64,000 nucleotides of DNA from CAYQJS01 sp964417895 (GCA_964417895.1 CAYQJS010000004.1:100614-164613), one strand, 5' to 3'. Counted from the first letter of the stretch, positions 10,041-18,570 are shown. Notes: generated by a model not told the origin, from the sequence alone. Program-made: numbers and translations.

Positions 10041-10791
10041 GGTCCATCACCTCTCGCGCGAGTTGGAGGTACGCTTCGGCGGCCTTTTCGGCCCCGGCGT
10101 AGCGGAACACCGAGGCGCCGGCTGATCCAGCCTCCAGGATCTTGCTGTTGGTGCCGATCTCAGTCTGAAACACGAGGTCGCCCCATCGCTCTCGGAGGTA
10201 CTGCGAGACAGAGCGCTCCTCCCTTAGGCGCCGATCGAGCTTGCTCAGGAGGATGCCCAATACCTTCAATGAAGGGTTCAGATAGAGGATCTCCGCGATG
10301 CTGTCCTGGAGCATCTGCAGCCCCTGGATCGAGAAGAATCGTGCCTCCGTGGGAATGATGACGCGACTCGCGGCCACCAGAGCGTTGATGGTGAGCAGTC
10401 CCAGCGATGGCGGCGTGTCGATCAGCACGAAGTCGAACTCGTTGGCGACGGGAAGGAGCTGGTCGCGCAGGCGCAGCTCGCGTCCGAGCTTCGTCATCAG
10501 CGCTGCCTCTGTCGTCGCCAGGGGGATAGAGGACGGCACGAGACGGATGAACGCCGATGGGCCGTCGACTGAAAGAATAGGCATGGGGCAGGCACGGTCG
10601 AGCAGCGCGTCGGCAATGGTTCCCTCCGTCCGCCGGTCGAGCCCCGCGGCGGCGGTCAGGTTCCCCTGAGGGTCGATGTCGACCAGGAGTACCCGCTGGC
10701 CGAGCTCCGCCAGAGACGCGCCAAGGTTCGCCGTCGTCGTCGTCTTGCCGACCCCACCCTTCTGGTTAGCGACAGCGATGATGGTGGCCAT
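10033..10791 (-). CDS. parA: ParA/Soj family ATPase
   Basis: A 252-residue deviant-Walker ATPase. The N-terminus MATIIAVANQKGGVGKTTT contains the KGGVGKTT P-loop, followed by VLLVDIDPQGN and FDFVLIDTPPSLG. This is the ParA/Soj rather than MinD pattern, since no C-terminal amphipathic membrane-targeting helix is evident. Such proteins position chromosomes, division sites or protein cargo. No parB is adjacent. It precedes ftsZ with an 8-nt overlap, so a role in placing the division ring is a reasonable inference. The ATG at 10791 directly precedes the P-loop strand; a 22-residue upstream extension looks untranslated. Confidence 0.9.
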   Translation of the reverse strand: MATIIAVANQKGGVGKTTTTANLGASLAELGQRVLLVDIDPQGNLTAAAGLDRRTEGTIADALLDRACPMPILSVDGPSAFIRLVPSSIPLATTEAALMTKLGRELRLRDQLLPVANEFDFVLIDTPPSLGLLTINALVAASRVIIPTEARFFSIQGLQMLQDSIAEILYLNPSLKVLGILLSKLDRRLREERSVSQYLRERWGDLVFQTEIGTNSKILEAGSAGASVFRYAGAEKAAEAYLQLAREVMDRV

Positions 10792-10844
10792 AGGCAATTG
10801 TGCCCCTTCGGGCGTCGCGCCTCCCAACGAGAACGAGGTGGCCG

Positions 10845-10873
10845 ATGGTAGCACAGGGGTGAGGGCGGCGCAA
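10845..10873 (-). promoter_or_regulatory. candidate sigma-70 promoter for parA-ftsZ
   Basis: On the minus strand TTGCGC and TACCAT are separated by exactly 17 nt, about 55 nt before the parA start. The match is only moderate. Confidence 0.3.
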
Positions 10874-10986
10874 CGAAAGCACCAGCCACCGCCCGGTCAT
10901 GCTGAGGACAGGGTAGTCAATGCAACATTCAGCGCGCACCATTGATCGAGCCCGCTCCAGCTCAGGACGACGCGGGCACCCCTGGC

Positions 10987-12132
10987 TCAGGACGAAGCGG
11001 GGCGGCCACTCCAGGCGACCATCAAGACGCTCTGTATATGGCGAACGAGCTTAAGCATCTCTCGTACGAACAGCACGGGGTCGTCGATGCCCTCCGGTAC
11101 GACGTGCGCGAACAGCCGAAACTCAGTGTAGCTTCCGTGGGCCTCCCGGGGTAAGACGGACGCCAGCTGGCGTGCGCCCGCTACGGGCAGGTACCCGTCG
11201 TTCTGATCGTGCATCAGGAAGGTCGTGGCGCGCAGGCGGTGGATTACTGCCATGGGGGATAAGGTTCGCAGCGAGCGCGTGACGTCGGCCGGCAGCGCGC
11301 TGATCGCCTCATCGATCTGCGCTGGATCCCTAGTGGTCAGCAGCTCGCGCACCTGGCGGCCATCGGGAGTCAGGGCTTCCGCCTCGCCGGCGGTGAGGGG
11401 AGTCGCTTCGAGCAGCTCGCGCTCCAGTAGCGCGCGGTCCTGAGGCTCGGGCAAGGAAGAGATGGCGTGCTTCAGGAATACGGTTCGTGTCAGGTCAGCT
11501 GGAACCCAACTCACGGGCCCCGCAGGAGTCGGCATGCTCTGGGTGAGGATGGCCCGGAGGACGTCGAGCGTGTCGGCATAGACGCTGAAAGCATTGACGA
11601 ACGCGACGCGGTCCGCGATGCGGGGGTCTGATGCCGCGAGCAGCTCCAGGATCGCGCCCACGCAGAAACCGGAGAAGCCGATTCTACGCGGGTCCACTCC
11701 TGGATCCCGTTCCAGATAGGTGAAGAGGGCGACGAGATTGTCGATCTCCTCAGTCCTGATCTCGCCCGCCACCAGGGCGTCCGATTCCGCGACGACAGTG
11801 ACGATCCCGGCTCTCGAGATGCCCTCGGCCAGCGTGACCACCTGCTGGTTGCCGCGGGGCAAAGGATTCACGCCCAACAACAGGACCATCGCGGGGTGTG
11901 GCCCGGGTCCGCCGGGCCGGTAGATGTCCGCCACCATGCGGCCGGGGGCGCCGGGCACCTCAATGTGGGTAAGCTGGGGCTGCGGGGTTATCAGACGCAG
12001 GGGGCGCGCAACATCGCCGGGGAAGAAGTGGGGTAGGAGGAGCACGGCGACCACAGCCGCGCGTCCTGCCGGGCTGACCACCAGGACGACCAGCAAGAGC
12101 GCGAGAAGCACAAAGGCGAGACGCCCCGTCAT
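10987..12132 (-). CDS. membrane-anchored dienelactone-hydrolase-like alpha/beta hydrolase
   Basis: A protein of about 381 residues with an N-terminal hydrophobic anchor (residues 1-35, AFVLLALLLVVLVVS) followed by an alpha/beta hydrolase domain. The nucleophile elbow is GFCVG (about residues 155-159), with Cys in the nucleophile place as in dienelactone hydrolases. The acid is probably the Asp in HDQNDGYLP and the base the His in FAHVVPEG. A helical insertion of about 100 residues separates core strands and may form a lid. The substrate is unknown. The start is ambiguous between ATG 12132 and GTG 12159. It lies downstream of the PP2C phosphatase on the same strand. Confidence 0.75.
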   Translation of the reverse strand: MTGRLAFVLLALLLVVLVVSPAGRAAVVAVLLLPHFFPGDVARPLRLITPQPQLTHIEVPGAPGRMVADIYRPGGPGPHPAMVLLLGVNPLPRGNQQVVTLAEGISRAGIVTVVAESDALVAGEIRTEEIDNLVALFTYLERDPGVDPRRIGFSGFCVGAILELLAASDPRIADRVAFVNAFSVYADTLDVLRAILTQSMPTPAGPVSWVPADLTRTVFLKHAISSLPEPQDRALLERELLEATPLTAGEAEALTPDGRQVRELLTTRDPAQIDEAISALPADVTRSLRTLSPMAVIHRLRATTFLMHDQNDGYLPVAGARQLASVLPREAHGSYTEFRLFAHVVPEGIDDPVLFVREMLKLVRHIQSVLMVAWSGRPASS

Positions 12133-12183
12133 CAGCCGGCTACTCCGCAGCGGTCCCACGCCGCCGTGCCTGGGCCGTATCCT

Positions 12184-13023
12184 TCACTCGCGCCAGCTTT
12201 CCGGACGCTCCGCAGCGTCCTGAAGCCACACGGGCTCCCGCTCCAGGGTTTGGTCTGAATCCACCTGCGCGGTGGTCATAATGCGACAGACGATGGCCGT
12301 GATGTTGTCGTGGCCACCCGCTTCGTTGGCCGCATTCACGAGGCCATCAGCGGCGGCCTGAGCGGACCGAGACTCCACAATCTGCAGCATCCGCTCGCTG
12401 GGGACCATCCCCCAGAGCCCGTCAGAGCAGACCAGAATGGCGTCCCCAATGTGGAGCCGGCGCGGGGGGTAGACGTCGACCTCCAGCTCCAGGCTACCAC
12501 CCAGCGATCGCGTCACGACGTTGCGCCATGGGTGGCGCCGCGCGTCCTCCGGGTTGATCCTTCCGGCGGCCAGTGCCTCCGCGATCCAGGAGTGGTCCCG
12601 CGAGAGCTGCACGATGCCACCGTCGCGAATCAGGTAGACGCGACTGTCACCCACGTTCGCGACTACCAGGTTGCCGTTGTGCACAGCAGCGGCCGCCAGC
12701 GTTGTCCCCATGCCGGCGCGCTCGTACGAGCGGCCCGCCTCGTCGATGACTGCCCGATTCGCCGTATGGAGCGCGCGACCAAGCGCCTCCTCAACACCCC
12801 CAGAAAGGTCCCCATAGTACGAGTCCAGAACCGCTGCTATGGCGGTCCGACTGGCTATCTCCCCCGCCGCGTGGCCTCCCATGCCGTCGGCGACCATGAG
12901 GAGCATCCCGCGGCTGTCGATCTCCCCCTCGACATCCGGAACGTGAATGCTGAGGCAGTCCTCATTGTGCTCGCGGCGCCGACCCACGTCGGTGCAATGG
13001 CCGATTTCCAGTGTGGGCTTCAT
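12184..13023 (-). CDS. PP2C-family serine/threonine protein phosphatase
   Basis: A 279-residue Stp1/PrpC-type phosphatase that removes phosphate from Ser/Thr using two metal ions. Motifs in order: GHCTDVGRRREHNEDC (metal Asp and Glu), VADGMGGHAAGEIAS, VGDSRVYLIRDG, VCSDGLWGM and GGHDNITAIV. It has the catalytic domain only, without a membrane segment, and a 35-residue tail. Such phosphatases usually oppose PASTA-type Hanks kinases in cell-wall and division control, but no kinase gene lies in this window. It follows a methyltransferase and precedes a hydrolase on the minus strand. Confidence 0.93.
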   Translation of the reverse strand: MKPTLEIGHCTDVGRRREHNEDCLSIHVPDVEGEIDSRGMLLMVADGMGGHAAGEIASRTAIAAVLDSYYGDLSGGVEEALGRALHTANRAVIDEAGRSYERAGMGTTLAAAAVHNGNLVVANVGDSRVYLIRDGGIVQLSRDHSWIAEALAAGRINPEDARRHPWRNVVTRSLGGSLELEVDVYPPRRLHIGDAILVCSDGLWGMVPSERMLQIVESRSAQAAADGLVNAANEAGGHDNITAIVCRIMTTAQVDSDQTLEREPVWLQDAAERPESWRE

Positions 13024-13050
13024 GTCGTGCCCTCTTCACCCGAAGCTGGC

Positions 13051-13800
13051 TCACTCAGCTATAGGCGCGTAACGCTTGCGTGCCACGATGAAATGAGAGA
13101 TGCCCAATGCCCGCAGAGCTGTCCGCTCGGCCAGTTCTGTGCCGCTCTGGAGCAAGCGCCCGACCAGGGGGTGCCTTTCGGCGACGTTGTCGAATGCAGG
13201 GTAGATGTGGGAGCAGGCTGTGAACTCCACGTCGAGACCGTGAAAGAGCTTCTTGATTCCCCGTCGTGTGTAGACGCGGACGTGGTGGCAGAAGACGTTG
13301 CGGATCGGGTCGGGCATGTAGTTGACCATCGGGAGGAGCCGGAAGATGAACCGCTTCCCGATGAAGAAGCCGTGTGTCTCGAACGGGTACATCCGGTTTG
13401 GGGCGAAGATAACCACTTCGCCCCCGGGGCGAAGGCAGCGCACCGCCTCTCGCACGGTAGCTTCATCGCTGGTGACGTGCTCGATAACCTCGTGCAGAAG
13501 GATCACGTCGAAGGTCTCGTTGAGGAGCGGGAGAGCCTCCGCCCGCGCCCGCACGATGTTGGGGAGCTTCCGCGCGGCGCTCTGTACCTTCTCATCGTCG
13601 ACGTCGATCCCGTACACGTACGGAGAGAACTGGCGGAACTTGCTCACATAGGTCCCGATTCCGCACCCCACGTCGAGGATGCGCCTCCCCTCGAGGGCGA
13701 CGTGGCGACGGATGAGGTCCAACCGTCGATCCTGCCCGCGGCGCCAGACGTAGCTGGGATGCCCCAGAGAGATGAACTTGTCCGGCGCTCTGGCGGCCAC
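13051..13800 (-). CDS. class I SAM-dependent methyltransferase
   Basis: A 249-residue methyltransferase with glycine-rich motif I ILDVGCGIGTYVSKF, YGIDVDDEKV (motif II), FDVILLHEVIEHV and LRPGGEVVIFAPN. The fold is the UbiE/Methyltransf_11 type; the C-terminal half (VRVYTRRGIKKLF) may bind the acceptor. GTG 13800 is chosen because AAGGGGGG precedes it; upstream codons are open but look non-coding. The acceptor is unknown. The gene is divergent from an MFS transporter and 27 nt upstream of the PP2C gene. Confidence 0.85.
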   Translation of the reverse strand: MAARAPDKFISLGHPSYVWRRGQDRRLDLIRRHVALEGRRILDVGCGIGTYVSKFRQFSPYVYGIDVDDEKVQSAARKLPNIVRARAEALPLLNETFDVILLHEVIEHVTSDEATVREAVRCLRPGGEVVIFAPNRMYPFETHGFFIGKRFIFRLLPMVNYMPDPIRNVFCHHVRVYTRRGIKKLFHGLDVEFTACSHIYPAFDNVAERHPLVGRLLQSGTELAERTALRALGISHFIVARKRYAPIAE

Positions 13801-13959
13801 AAGCCCCCCTTTCGGCTTTCTCGCACAGCGTAGCAAACCGCGAAGTGCCGGATAAAGGCCAAAGAGCCCGATTGCCAGTATTCTTGATGGGTCGCGCAGC
13901 AAACACGCAGGTGAGCCATCGCCATCGCCGAACCTCGCTCGGCCCTGAAGCCGTTCCAC

Positions 13960-15243
13960 GTGCTCGTGCTTGTCCTGGGGGGGACGGCCATGTCCCTCGC
14001 GGGCTTCAACCTGAGCTGGCTTGGTTTCGCGCTCGCGGAATTGCGGGAGGCATGGTCGCTGGAACCCTGGCAGCTCAGCCTACCCATGGTGGCCTCGGCG
14101 ATTGGCGGAATCTGCGGTTCCGCGGCGGGTGGGCAACTGGCCGACCGCTTTGGTCGACGAGGGGTATTCCAGATCGCTATCGCGGGGTGCGCCCTGGGGA
14201 CGTTGCTGAGCGCCGGCGCACCCAATCTTGGTGGGTTGGTTGTGGGACAGATGATCCTGGGCGCCGGTGTGACGGGTATGACGCCCGCGGCGACGTCCCT
14301 TGTCACCGAGATCGCGCCGACGGGGGCCAGGGGACGCCTCACTGCGCTGCTGGAGACATTCTGGGTGCTCGGCACCCTACTGGCGGCGATCAGCGCCTAT
14401 CTGTTGATCCCGCTCATGGGCTGGCGGGGGGCGATGGCTCTGGGCGCCCTGGCACTGCTGTACATCTGGGTGGTGCGGGGGTCGATCCCGGAATCCCCCC
14501 GCTTCCTGGTTGCTCGGGGGTACATTGCCGATGCGTTCGCTCTACGCGACCGCTTGGCGGTGCGTTGGGGCGTCGACGTGGCGCTTCCTATGGCGGAAGC
14601 GCGCCCGGGGCTCCCGCTCGGCGTGGCCGGACGGCTGCGCGAGCTGTGGTCTCCGGCGTACCGCCAGCGGACCCTGGTCTTGTGGTGCCTGTGGTTCGTC
14701 CTGGTGTTCATCTATCGGGGAGTCTTCACCTGGCTCCCGACGCTGCTGATCCTCGTCGGCCAGACGGCGCATGATGCCCGCTTCTCGCTCGTCCTCATCA
14801 CGCTGGCGCAGCTCCCCGGAACTCTCGTCGCCGCGATGCTCGTGGACCGGGTCGGGCGCAAACCCCTTCTGGTCGTCGGGCTGGGGGCGGCCAGCTTGGC
14901 GGCGCTCGTGTTCGGGTTGGTGGCGGAAACCGCTATCATCGCCGTACTTGTCGGCGCGGCGATGAGCGCCTTCTTTATGGGCGGTTACAGCGCCGGGCTG
15001 GTCTATACGCCGGAGCTCTACCCGACGCGGGCGCGAGCGACCGGTGTTGGGATGGCATCGTCCTTCGGTCGCATCGCCGCCATTCTTGCCCCGCCAACGG
15101 TGAGCGGCCTGCTCGTCTTGGGCGCCGGATCGCTCTTCCCGATCTTTGCGGTGTTCGCCGCCGCTCTCGCGGGCGGCGCCTTCGTGGTGGGGCTCCTGGG
15201 AGAAGAGACGCGGGGTCGGCTGCTGGAAGAAGTCTCTCGGTAG
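13960..15243 (+). CDS. MFS transporter (sugar/aromatic-acid symporter-like)
   Basis: A 427-residue 12-helix transporter of the major facilitator superfamily. The loop 2-3 motif GGQLADRFGRRGVFQ is intact, and the related motif between the halves is LVDRVGRKPLLVVG. PESPRFLVARG after helix 6 is typical of the sugar-porter and aromatic acid:H+ symporter branches. The substrate is not predictable. GTG 13960 lies right at helix 1 and lacks a good ribosome site. The frame is open back to a TGA at about 13915, so the true N-terminus may be about 10-15 residues longer with a non-standard start. Confidence 0.88.
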   Translation: MLVLVLGGTAMSLAGFNLSWLGFALAELREAWSLEPWQLSLPMVASAIGGICGSAAGGQLADRFGRRGVFQIAIAGCALGTLLSAGAPNLGGLVVGQMILGAGVTGMTPAATSLVTEIAPTGARGRLTALLETFWVLGTLLAAISAYLLIPLMGWRGAMALGALALLYIWVVRGSIPESPRFLVARGYIADAFALRDRLAVRWGVDVALPMAEARPGLPLGVAGRLRELWSPAYRQRTLVLWCLWFVLVFIYRGVFTWLPTLLILVGQTAHDARFSLVLITLAQLPGTLVAAMLVDRVGRKPLLVVGLGAASLAALVFGLVAETAIIAVLVGAAMSAFFMGGYSAGLVYTPELYPTRARATGVGMASSFGRIAAILAPPTVSGLLVLGAGSLFPIFAVFAAALAGGAFVVGLLGEETRGRLLEEVSR

Positions 15244-15319
15244 GTTAGACCCGATGAGTGGCCCGCGACGTTCTGGTGAGCAGCGTTGGGCCGGGGCTCA
15301 GGCCTAACGCGACCCCAGG

Positions 15320-16837
15320 CTAGGCGCTCCCGACGGCGTGCGCACGACGTCCGAGAACGCGCTCGTGGAGGTCGATCGCGCTCTGGTAGTTGCTCAAGTC
15401 GAGCATGTGCTTGAACTTCCGCAGGAAGGCGCTGACACCCGCGTGCGGCACGATGCCGTCGCGCACCATCTGGAGCAGCTCGTTCAGCCCCATGTGGCAC
15501 TCGCGATACAGCTGCACGTACCGCTCGATGAACTCCTGGATTGGCAGCGCGGTGGGGAGCACGGGGTGCAGGAAATCGAAGTACCGCCGGTCGTGCGTGA
15601 TGAGCTGGTCTTTGTACGTCTGCCAGTCGACCGTGCCGGGCAAGGGCGTGTGGATCGTGAACTGCGGACATTCAATGTGCAGCCGCTGGTTGTACTCCAT
15701 CAGGTGGTCGAACTTGTCGGCGAGCCAGTCGGCGAAGACGATCTGCGCGCCCCACAGCTTGACCCCGATGCTGTGCAGGAAGTGAATGCACTCCTCGTTG
15801 ACGTTAACACGTGAGCCTTTGTTCACCCGTTTGAGCTCTGCCGGATCGTCGGACTCCAGGCCCACCAGGATCATGTCCAGCCCCGCTTCGGCCCAGCGGG
15901 TGTATAGCTCCTTATTTCGCACGATATTGTCCGCGCGGCACTGCATCCAGAACCTGCGCCGGTTGCCGCTCTCAATGAGGGCGTTCGCCAGCCGCCAGGC
16001 GTCGGACTGCCGGTAGTTCTCCTTGGGCATAACCTGGATCGCCAGGTCGTCCACAATGTTCACGTAGGAGCCGTTCGGAATCCGCGAGATCTCCTCGAAC
16101 GTGCGCTGCCAGCCCTCGACTTTGTATGTGCCGTGGTGGAATTGCCAGACAGAGCAGAACGAGCATCGGTAGCGGCAGCCGCGCGCCGTCTCAATCGAGT
16201 AGGGCCCGGGGTAATACAGGAAGTAGTAGTGCTCGCGGTACGGGTCGCATAGCGCCCGGTCGACCTCGGGTCGCGCGTTCATGGTCGGATCGTTGTGGAG
16301 GATCAGGTTGTCCATCTTGATCTCCGGAACGGTAGCACGGAACTCGCCGTTCTCGTCCCGGTAGTGGAGGTACGGCACCCGGTCCAGGCGACGCTCGCCG
16401 CCGATTTCATTGACGAGGACGGGGAAAACCTCGTCTGCCTCGCCATAGACGATGGCATCAACCTCGGGGATGTAGAGGTCCTGAGGTGCGAGGGAAATGT
16501 GATGTCCGCCAACAATGATGGGGAGGCTGGCGTCGAGTCGCTTGATCTGCCGGACAAGGTCGATAACCACCGGGACGTCGGTCGTGTACCCGCATTTCAT
16601 GGCGATCAGGTCTGGGGCAAAGCGATCGATATGGGCGATGAGGTCGGTGCCCGGGCATCGAAGATCGGCCAACTCACATTGGGCGACGTCGCTTACGGAG
16701 GCGGCCAGGTACTCGGGCCCGAGGGTCTCGACGCGAACGGTGTCGTTGAAGCCGGTGGAGTAGCCACTCTGCGGCTCGACAAAGAGAATCCGCTTGACCC
16801 GGGACTCCAGACCACGGCGCGCGATGATGTCGACCAT
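15320..16837 (-). CDS. B12-binding domain radical SAM protein
   Basis: A 505-residue enzyme. An N-terminal cobalamin-binding Rossmann-like domain spans roughly residues 15-150 (IIVGGHHISLAP, YGEADEVFP). It is followed by a radical SAM barrel with the cluster motif CRYRCSFC at 221-228 (CxxxCxxC), then a C-terminal domain. This architecture is typical of methylases and cyclases acting on unactivated carbons; HpnR-like hopanoid methylases and BchE-like enzymes share it, but I cannot assign a substrate. ATG 16837 has GGAGG 6 nt upstream; an extension to 17134 is open but overlaps the divergent neighbour. It is transcribed divergently from the LOG-family gene. Confidence 0.88.
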   Translation of the reverse strand: MVDIIARRGLESRVKRILFVEPQSGYSTGFNDTVRVETLGPEYLAASVSDVAQCELADLRCPGTDLIAHIDRFAPDLIAMKCGYTTDVPVVIDLVRQIKRLDASLPIIVGGHHISLAPQDLYIPEVDAIVYGEADEVFPVLVNEIGGERRLDRVPYLHYRDENGEFRATVPEIKMDNLILHNDPTMNARPEVDRALCDPYREHYYFLYYPGPYSIETARGCRYRCSFCSVWQFHHGTYKVEGWQRTFEEISRIPNGSYVNIVDDLAIQVMPKENYRQSDAWRLANALIESGNRRRFWMQCRADNIVRNKELYTRWAEAGLDMILVGLESDDPAELKRVNKGSRVNVNEECIHFLHSIGVKLWGAQIVFADWLADKFDHLMEYNQRLHIECPQFTIHTPLPGTVDWQTYKDQLITHDRRYFDFLHPVLPTALPIQEFIERYVQLYRECHMGLNELLQMVRDGIVPHAGVSAFLRKFKHMLDLSNYQSAIDLHERVLGRRAHAVGSA

Positions 16838-16931
16838 GTAGTGCCTCCAGTTTTCGCAGGCCAAGGGCCAGACACGCGCTGCGCCACGTAGATACTTCTC
16901 GGTAGGATACCACAGGCAACCCGGAGGCAAC

Positions 16932-17531
16932 ATGGGTGATTCCACCACGCGTCGTTCCGCTCGTGTGGTGACTGTCTTCGGCAGCTCCCGAGCGCAGAGG
17001 GGTAGCGAGGAGTACGAGGCCGCCCACCGGCTGGGGGTCGCGATTGCGGAGCGCGGATGGACTCTGTGCAATGGCGGCCACGACGGCACGATGGAAGCGG
17101 CGGCAAAAGGAGCCAAGGAGGCCGGTGGCAACACCTTGGGCGTGTCGCTAGCGCTTTACCGTGCTGCCAATCAGAACGTCTGGCTCGACCAGGAGATCGT
17201 GGCCGAGTCGCTCTTTGCTCGGCTCGACCAGCTCGTGACGCTGGGCGACGCCTTCGTGGCGCTCCGAGGCGGCATCGGTACGCTGCTCGAGCTGTGCCTC
17301 GCCTGGAATCTGCTGCAGTCTCCCGAGTTCGCGCGGAAACCTCTCGTCGTCGTTGGGCCAGCTTGGTCGGCCGTGATCGATGTCCTACGGGCTAGCCTGC
17401 CCATGCACCCGTGGGAATCGGCAGCGGTGGTCACGGTTGACTCCGTGGAAGCGGCGGTGGACTACTTGGAGTCCCATTTCGCCGAGAGTCGAGCTACCGA
17501 CCAGTCGAGCTCCCGGCGGGGCCGGGCCTAG
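16932..17531 (+). CDS. LOG family (TIGR00725-like) Rossmann-fold protein
   Basis: A 199-residue protein of the LOG/lysine-decarboxylase-like fold, the fold that in other members hydrolyses nucleoside 5'-monophosphates. It has VTVFGSSRAQRGS at the N-terminus, NGGHDGTME (47-55) in the place of the usual GGGxxGLM, and LRGGIGTLLEL (111-121) in the place of PGGxGTxxE. The catalytic Glu and GGxGT are kept but the leading Pro is Arg. It might have a nucleotide-binding rather than hydrolytic role. Its last 38 nt overlap the end of the convergent lipoprotein gene. Confidence 0.8.
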   Translation: MGDSTTRRSARVVTVFGSSRAQRGSEEYEAAHRLGVAIAERGWTLCNGGHDGTMEAAAKGAKEAGGNTLGVSLALYRAANQNVWLDQEIVAESLFARLDQLVTLGDAFVALRGGIGTLLELCLAWNLLQSPEFARKPLVVVGPAWSAVIDVLRASLPMHPWESAAVVTVDSVEAAVDYLESHFAESRATDQSSSRRGRA

Positions 17532-18117
17532 CCGTGGCGGGCTCGACAGCCGGCCTGGCTGTGGCGCTGAGGGCGGCGGCAGGCGGGGCGATGCGCGTGG
17601 CCGCGGGCGCCACGGTTGCCGCGACCGTTCCTGCGAGACGTCCCTCCTCGGTTGGCAGGCGCCGGGGCTGAAGCGTTGGCTCCGCCTGAGCGCCGCCGGG
17701 CGTCGCCGTCCGCTGATCGAGCGCTGTCGAGCTGGCTGCCGGCGGCGCCAATGCGCGGGTGGCAGGTGCCACTGCCGCGGACGCGGCTGTCTGGGTCGGG
17801 CGCACTGGCTCGACGCGTTGGGGAGCTGTCGTCGCAGCCGGGGGACGAGTGGCCGTCGGAACGACGATGGTTACGAAGCCCCGCACCACCGCGTCCACGG
17901 TCTTGTCTGCTGTGGGCTGCGGCGGCGGTGTGGCGGTCTGAGCGCGCGCGTTTTGGCCGCACCCGACTAGCGACGTCAGCATCAGCGAGATCGCCAGCGC
18001 CAGCCATGAGGCGACTACCCGGATCGGCCGCGTTTGGCTACAGGAGGCGTCGCCGTCTCGCTCACCGGGCTTCGGTGGGCGGCGTCGGGCGTGGTGGGAT
18101 GCGGAGCGTGACTCCAT
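17494..18117 (-). CDS. Ala/Thr/Pro-rich putative lipoprotein
   Basis: A protein of up to 207 residues. A hydrophobic stretch (VVASWLALAISLMLTSLVGC) ends in a lipobox-like LVGC, after which the chain is almost entirely low-complexity Ala, Thr, Pro and Arg (PTATRPPAATTAP-like runs). The mature part looks disordered and would extend into the periplasm or cell wall. The start is uncertain: ATG 18117 gives a long basic leader and lies within the end of the LysM gene, and no ATG or GTG falls closer to the signal sequence. The family is not recognised. Expression is presumably coupled to the LysM gene upstream. Confidence 0.5.
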   Translation of the reverse strand: MESRSASHHARRRPPKPGERDGDASCSQTRPIRVVASWLALAISLMLTSLVGCGQNARAQTATPPPQPTADKTVDAVVRGFVTIVVPTATRPPAATTAPQRVEPVRPTQTAASAAVAPATRALAPPAASSTALDQRTATPGGAQAEPTLQPRRLPTEEGRLAGTVAATVAPAATRIAPPAAALSATARPAVEPATARPGPAGSSTGR

Positions 18118-18439
18118 CCGGTAGCGAGTCGGCGCTGGTGATACGATCGCGGTTCGCCTCGAAGATAGGCCGCCAGTCGGTCGCATCACCGTAGAACATC
18201 TCGGCGATCGATGACAAGGTGTCACCGGTTCGTACCGTGTACGTCTGCTCCGCCGGCAGCGCTGATGGCGGAGGTGACGGCGACGGAGACGGCAACGGGA
18301 TCGGGCTAGCCAGAGCGGGACGCGTGACCGCTGCGGGAACAGTTACCGCGGTCGCTGTGCGAGGCGGCTCCTCTCGTACACAGCCGCCTAACAATAAGGT
18401 CACAAACCCGAGAAAGAGGGCGCAAGTCGCTCCTCTCAT
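18062..18439 (-). CDS. LysM-domain lipoprotein
   Basis: A 125-residue lipoprotein. The signal sequence (MRGATCALFLGFVTLLLGGC) ends in a lipobox LGGC; a Pro/Ser-rich linker (PSPSPSPPPS) follows, then a LysM domain (YTVRTGDTLSSIAEMFYGD ... LPDGVTLRIPP) from about residue 70 to 118. LysM domains bind N-acetylglucosamine polymers such as peptidoglycan. ATG 18439 is preferred because GGAG sits 6 nt upstream, inside the codons of the ATG at 18451. A perfect -10 hexamer (TATAAT, 18465-18470) lies upstream on this strand, consistent with its own promoter. Confidence 0.8.
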   Translation of the reverse strand: MRGATCALFLGFVTLLLGGCVREEPPRTATAVTVPAAVTRPALASPIPLPSPSPSPPPSALPAEQTYTVRTGDTLSSIAEMFYGDATDWRPIFEANRDRITSADSLPDGVTLRIPPRPTPPTEAR

Positions 18440-18464
18440 CACGTTCTCCATGGCGGTGCCCGAG

Positions 18465-18470
18465 ATTATA
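18465..18470 (-). promoter_or_regulatory. -10 element (TATAAT) for the LysM lipoprotein gene
   Basis: A perfect TATAAT on the minus strand about 26 nt before the preferred start codon. No good -35 is seen at 17 nt. Confidence 0.4.
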
Positions 18471-18519
18471 GCCACGGTGGCGCGGGCGCCCCTCGGCCGA
18501 TGGGCCACGCTGCCGGTGC

Positions 18520-18528
18520 TGATATAGT
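18520..18528 (+). promoter_or_regulatory. extended -10 for the DUF1015 gene
   Basis: TGATATAGT (TGN plus TATAGT) lies about 42 nt before the GTG start of the DUF1015 gene. No clear -35. Confidence 0.4.
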
Positions 18529-18570
18529 GCCGCTCAATCGACTCCGGCTGCGCGAGTGGGGAGGCGGCTT

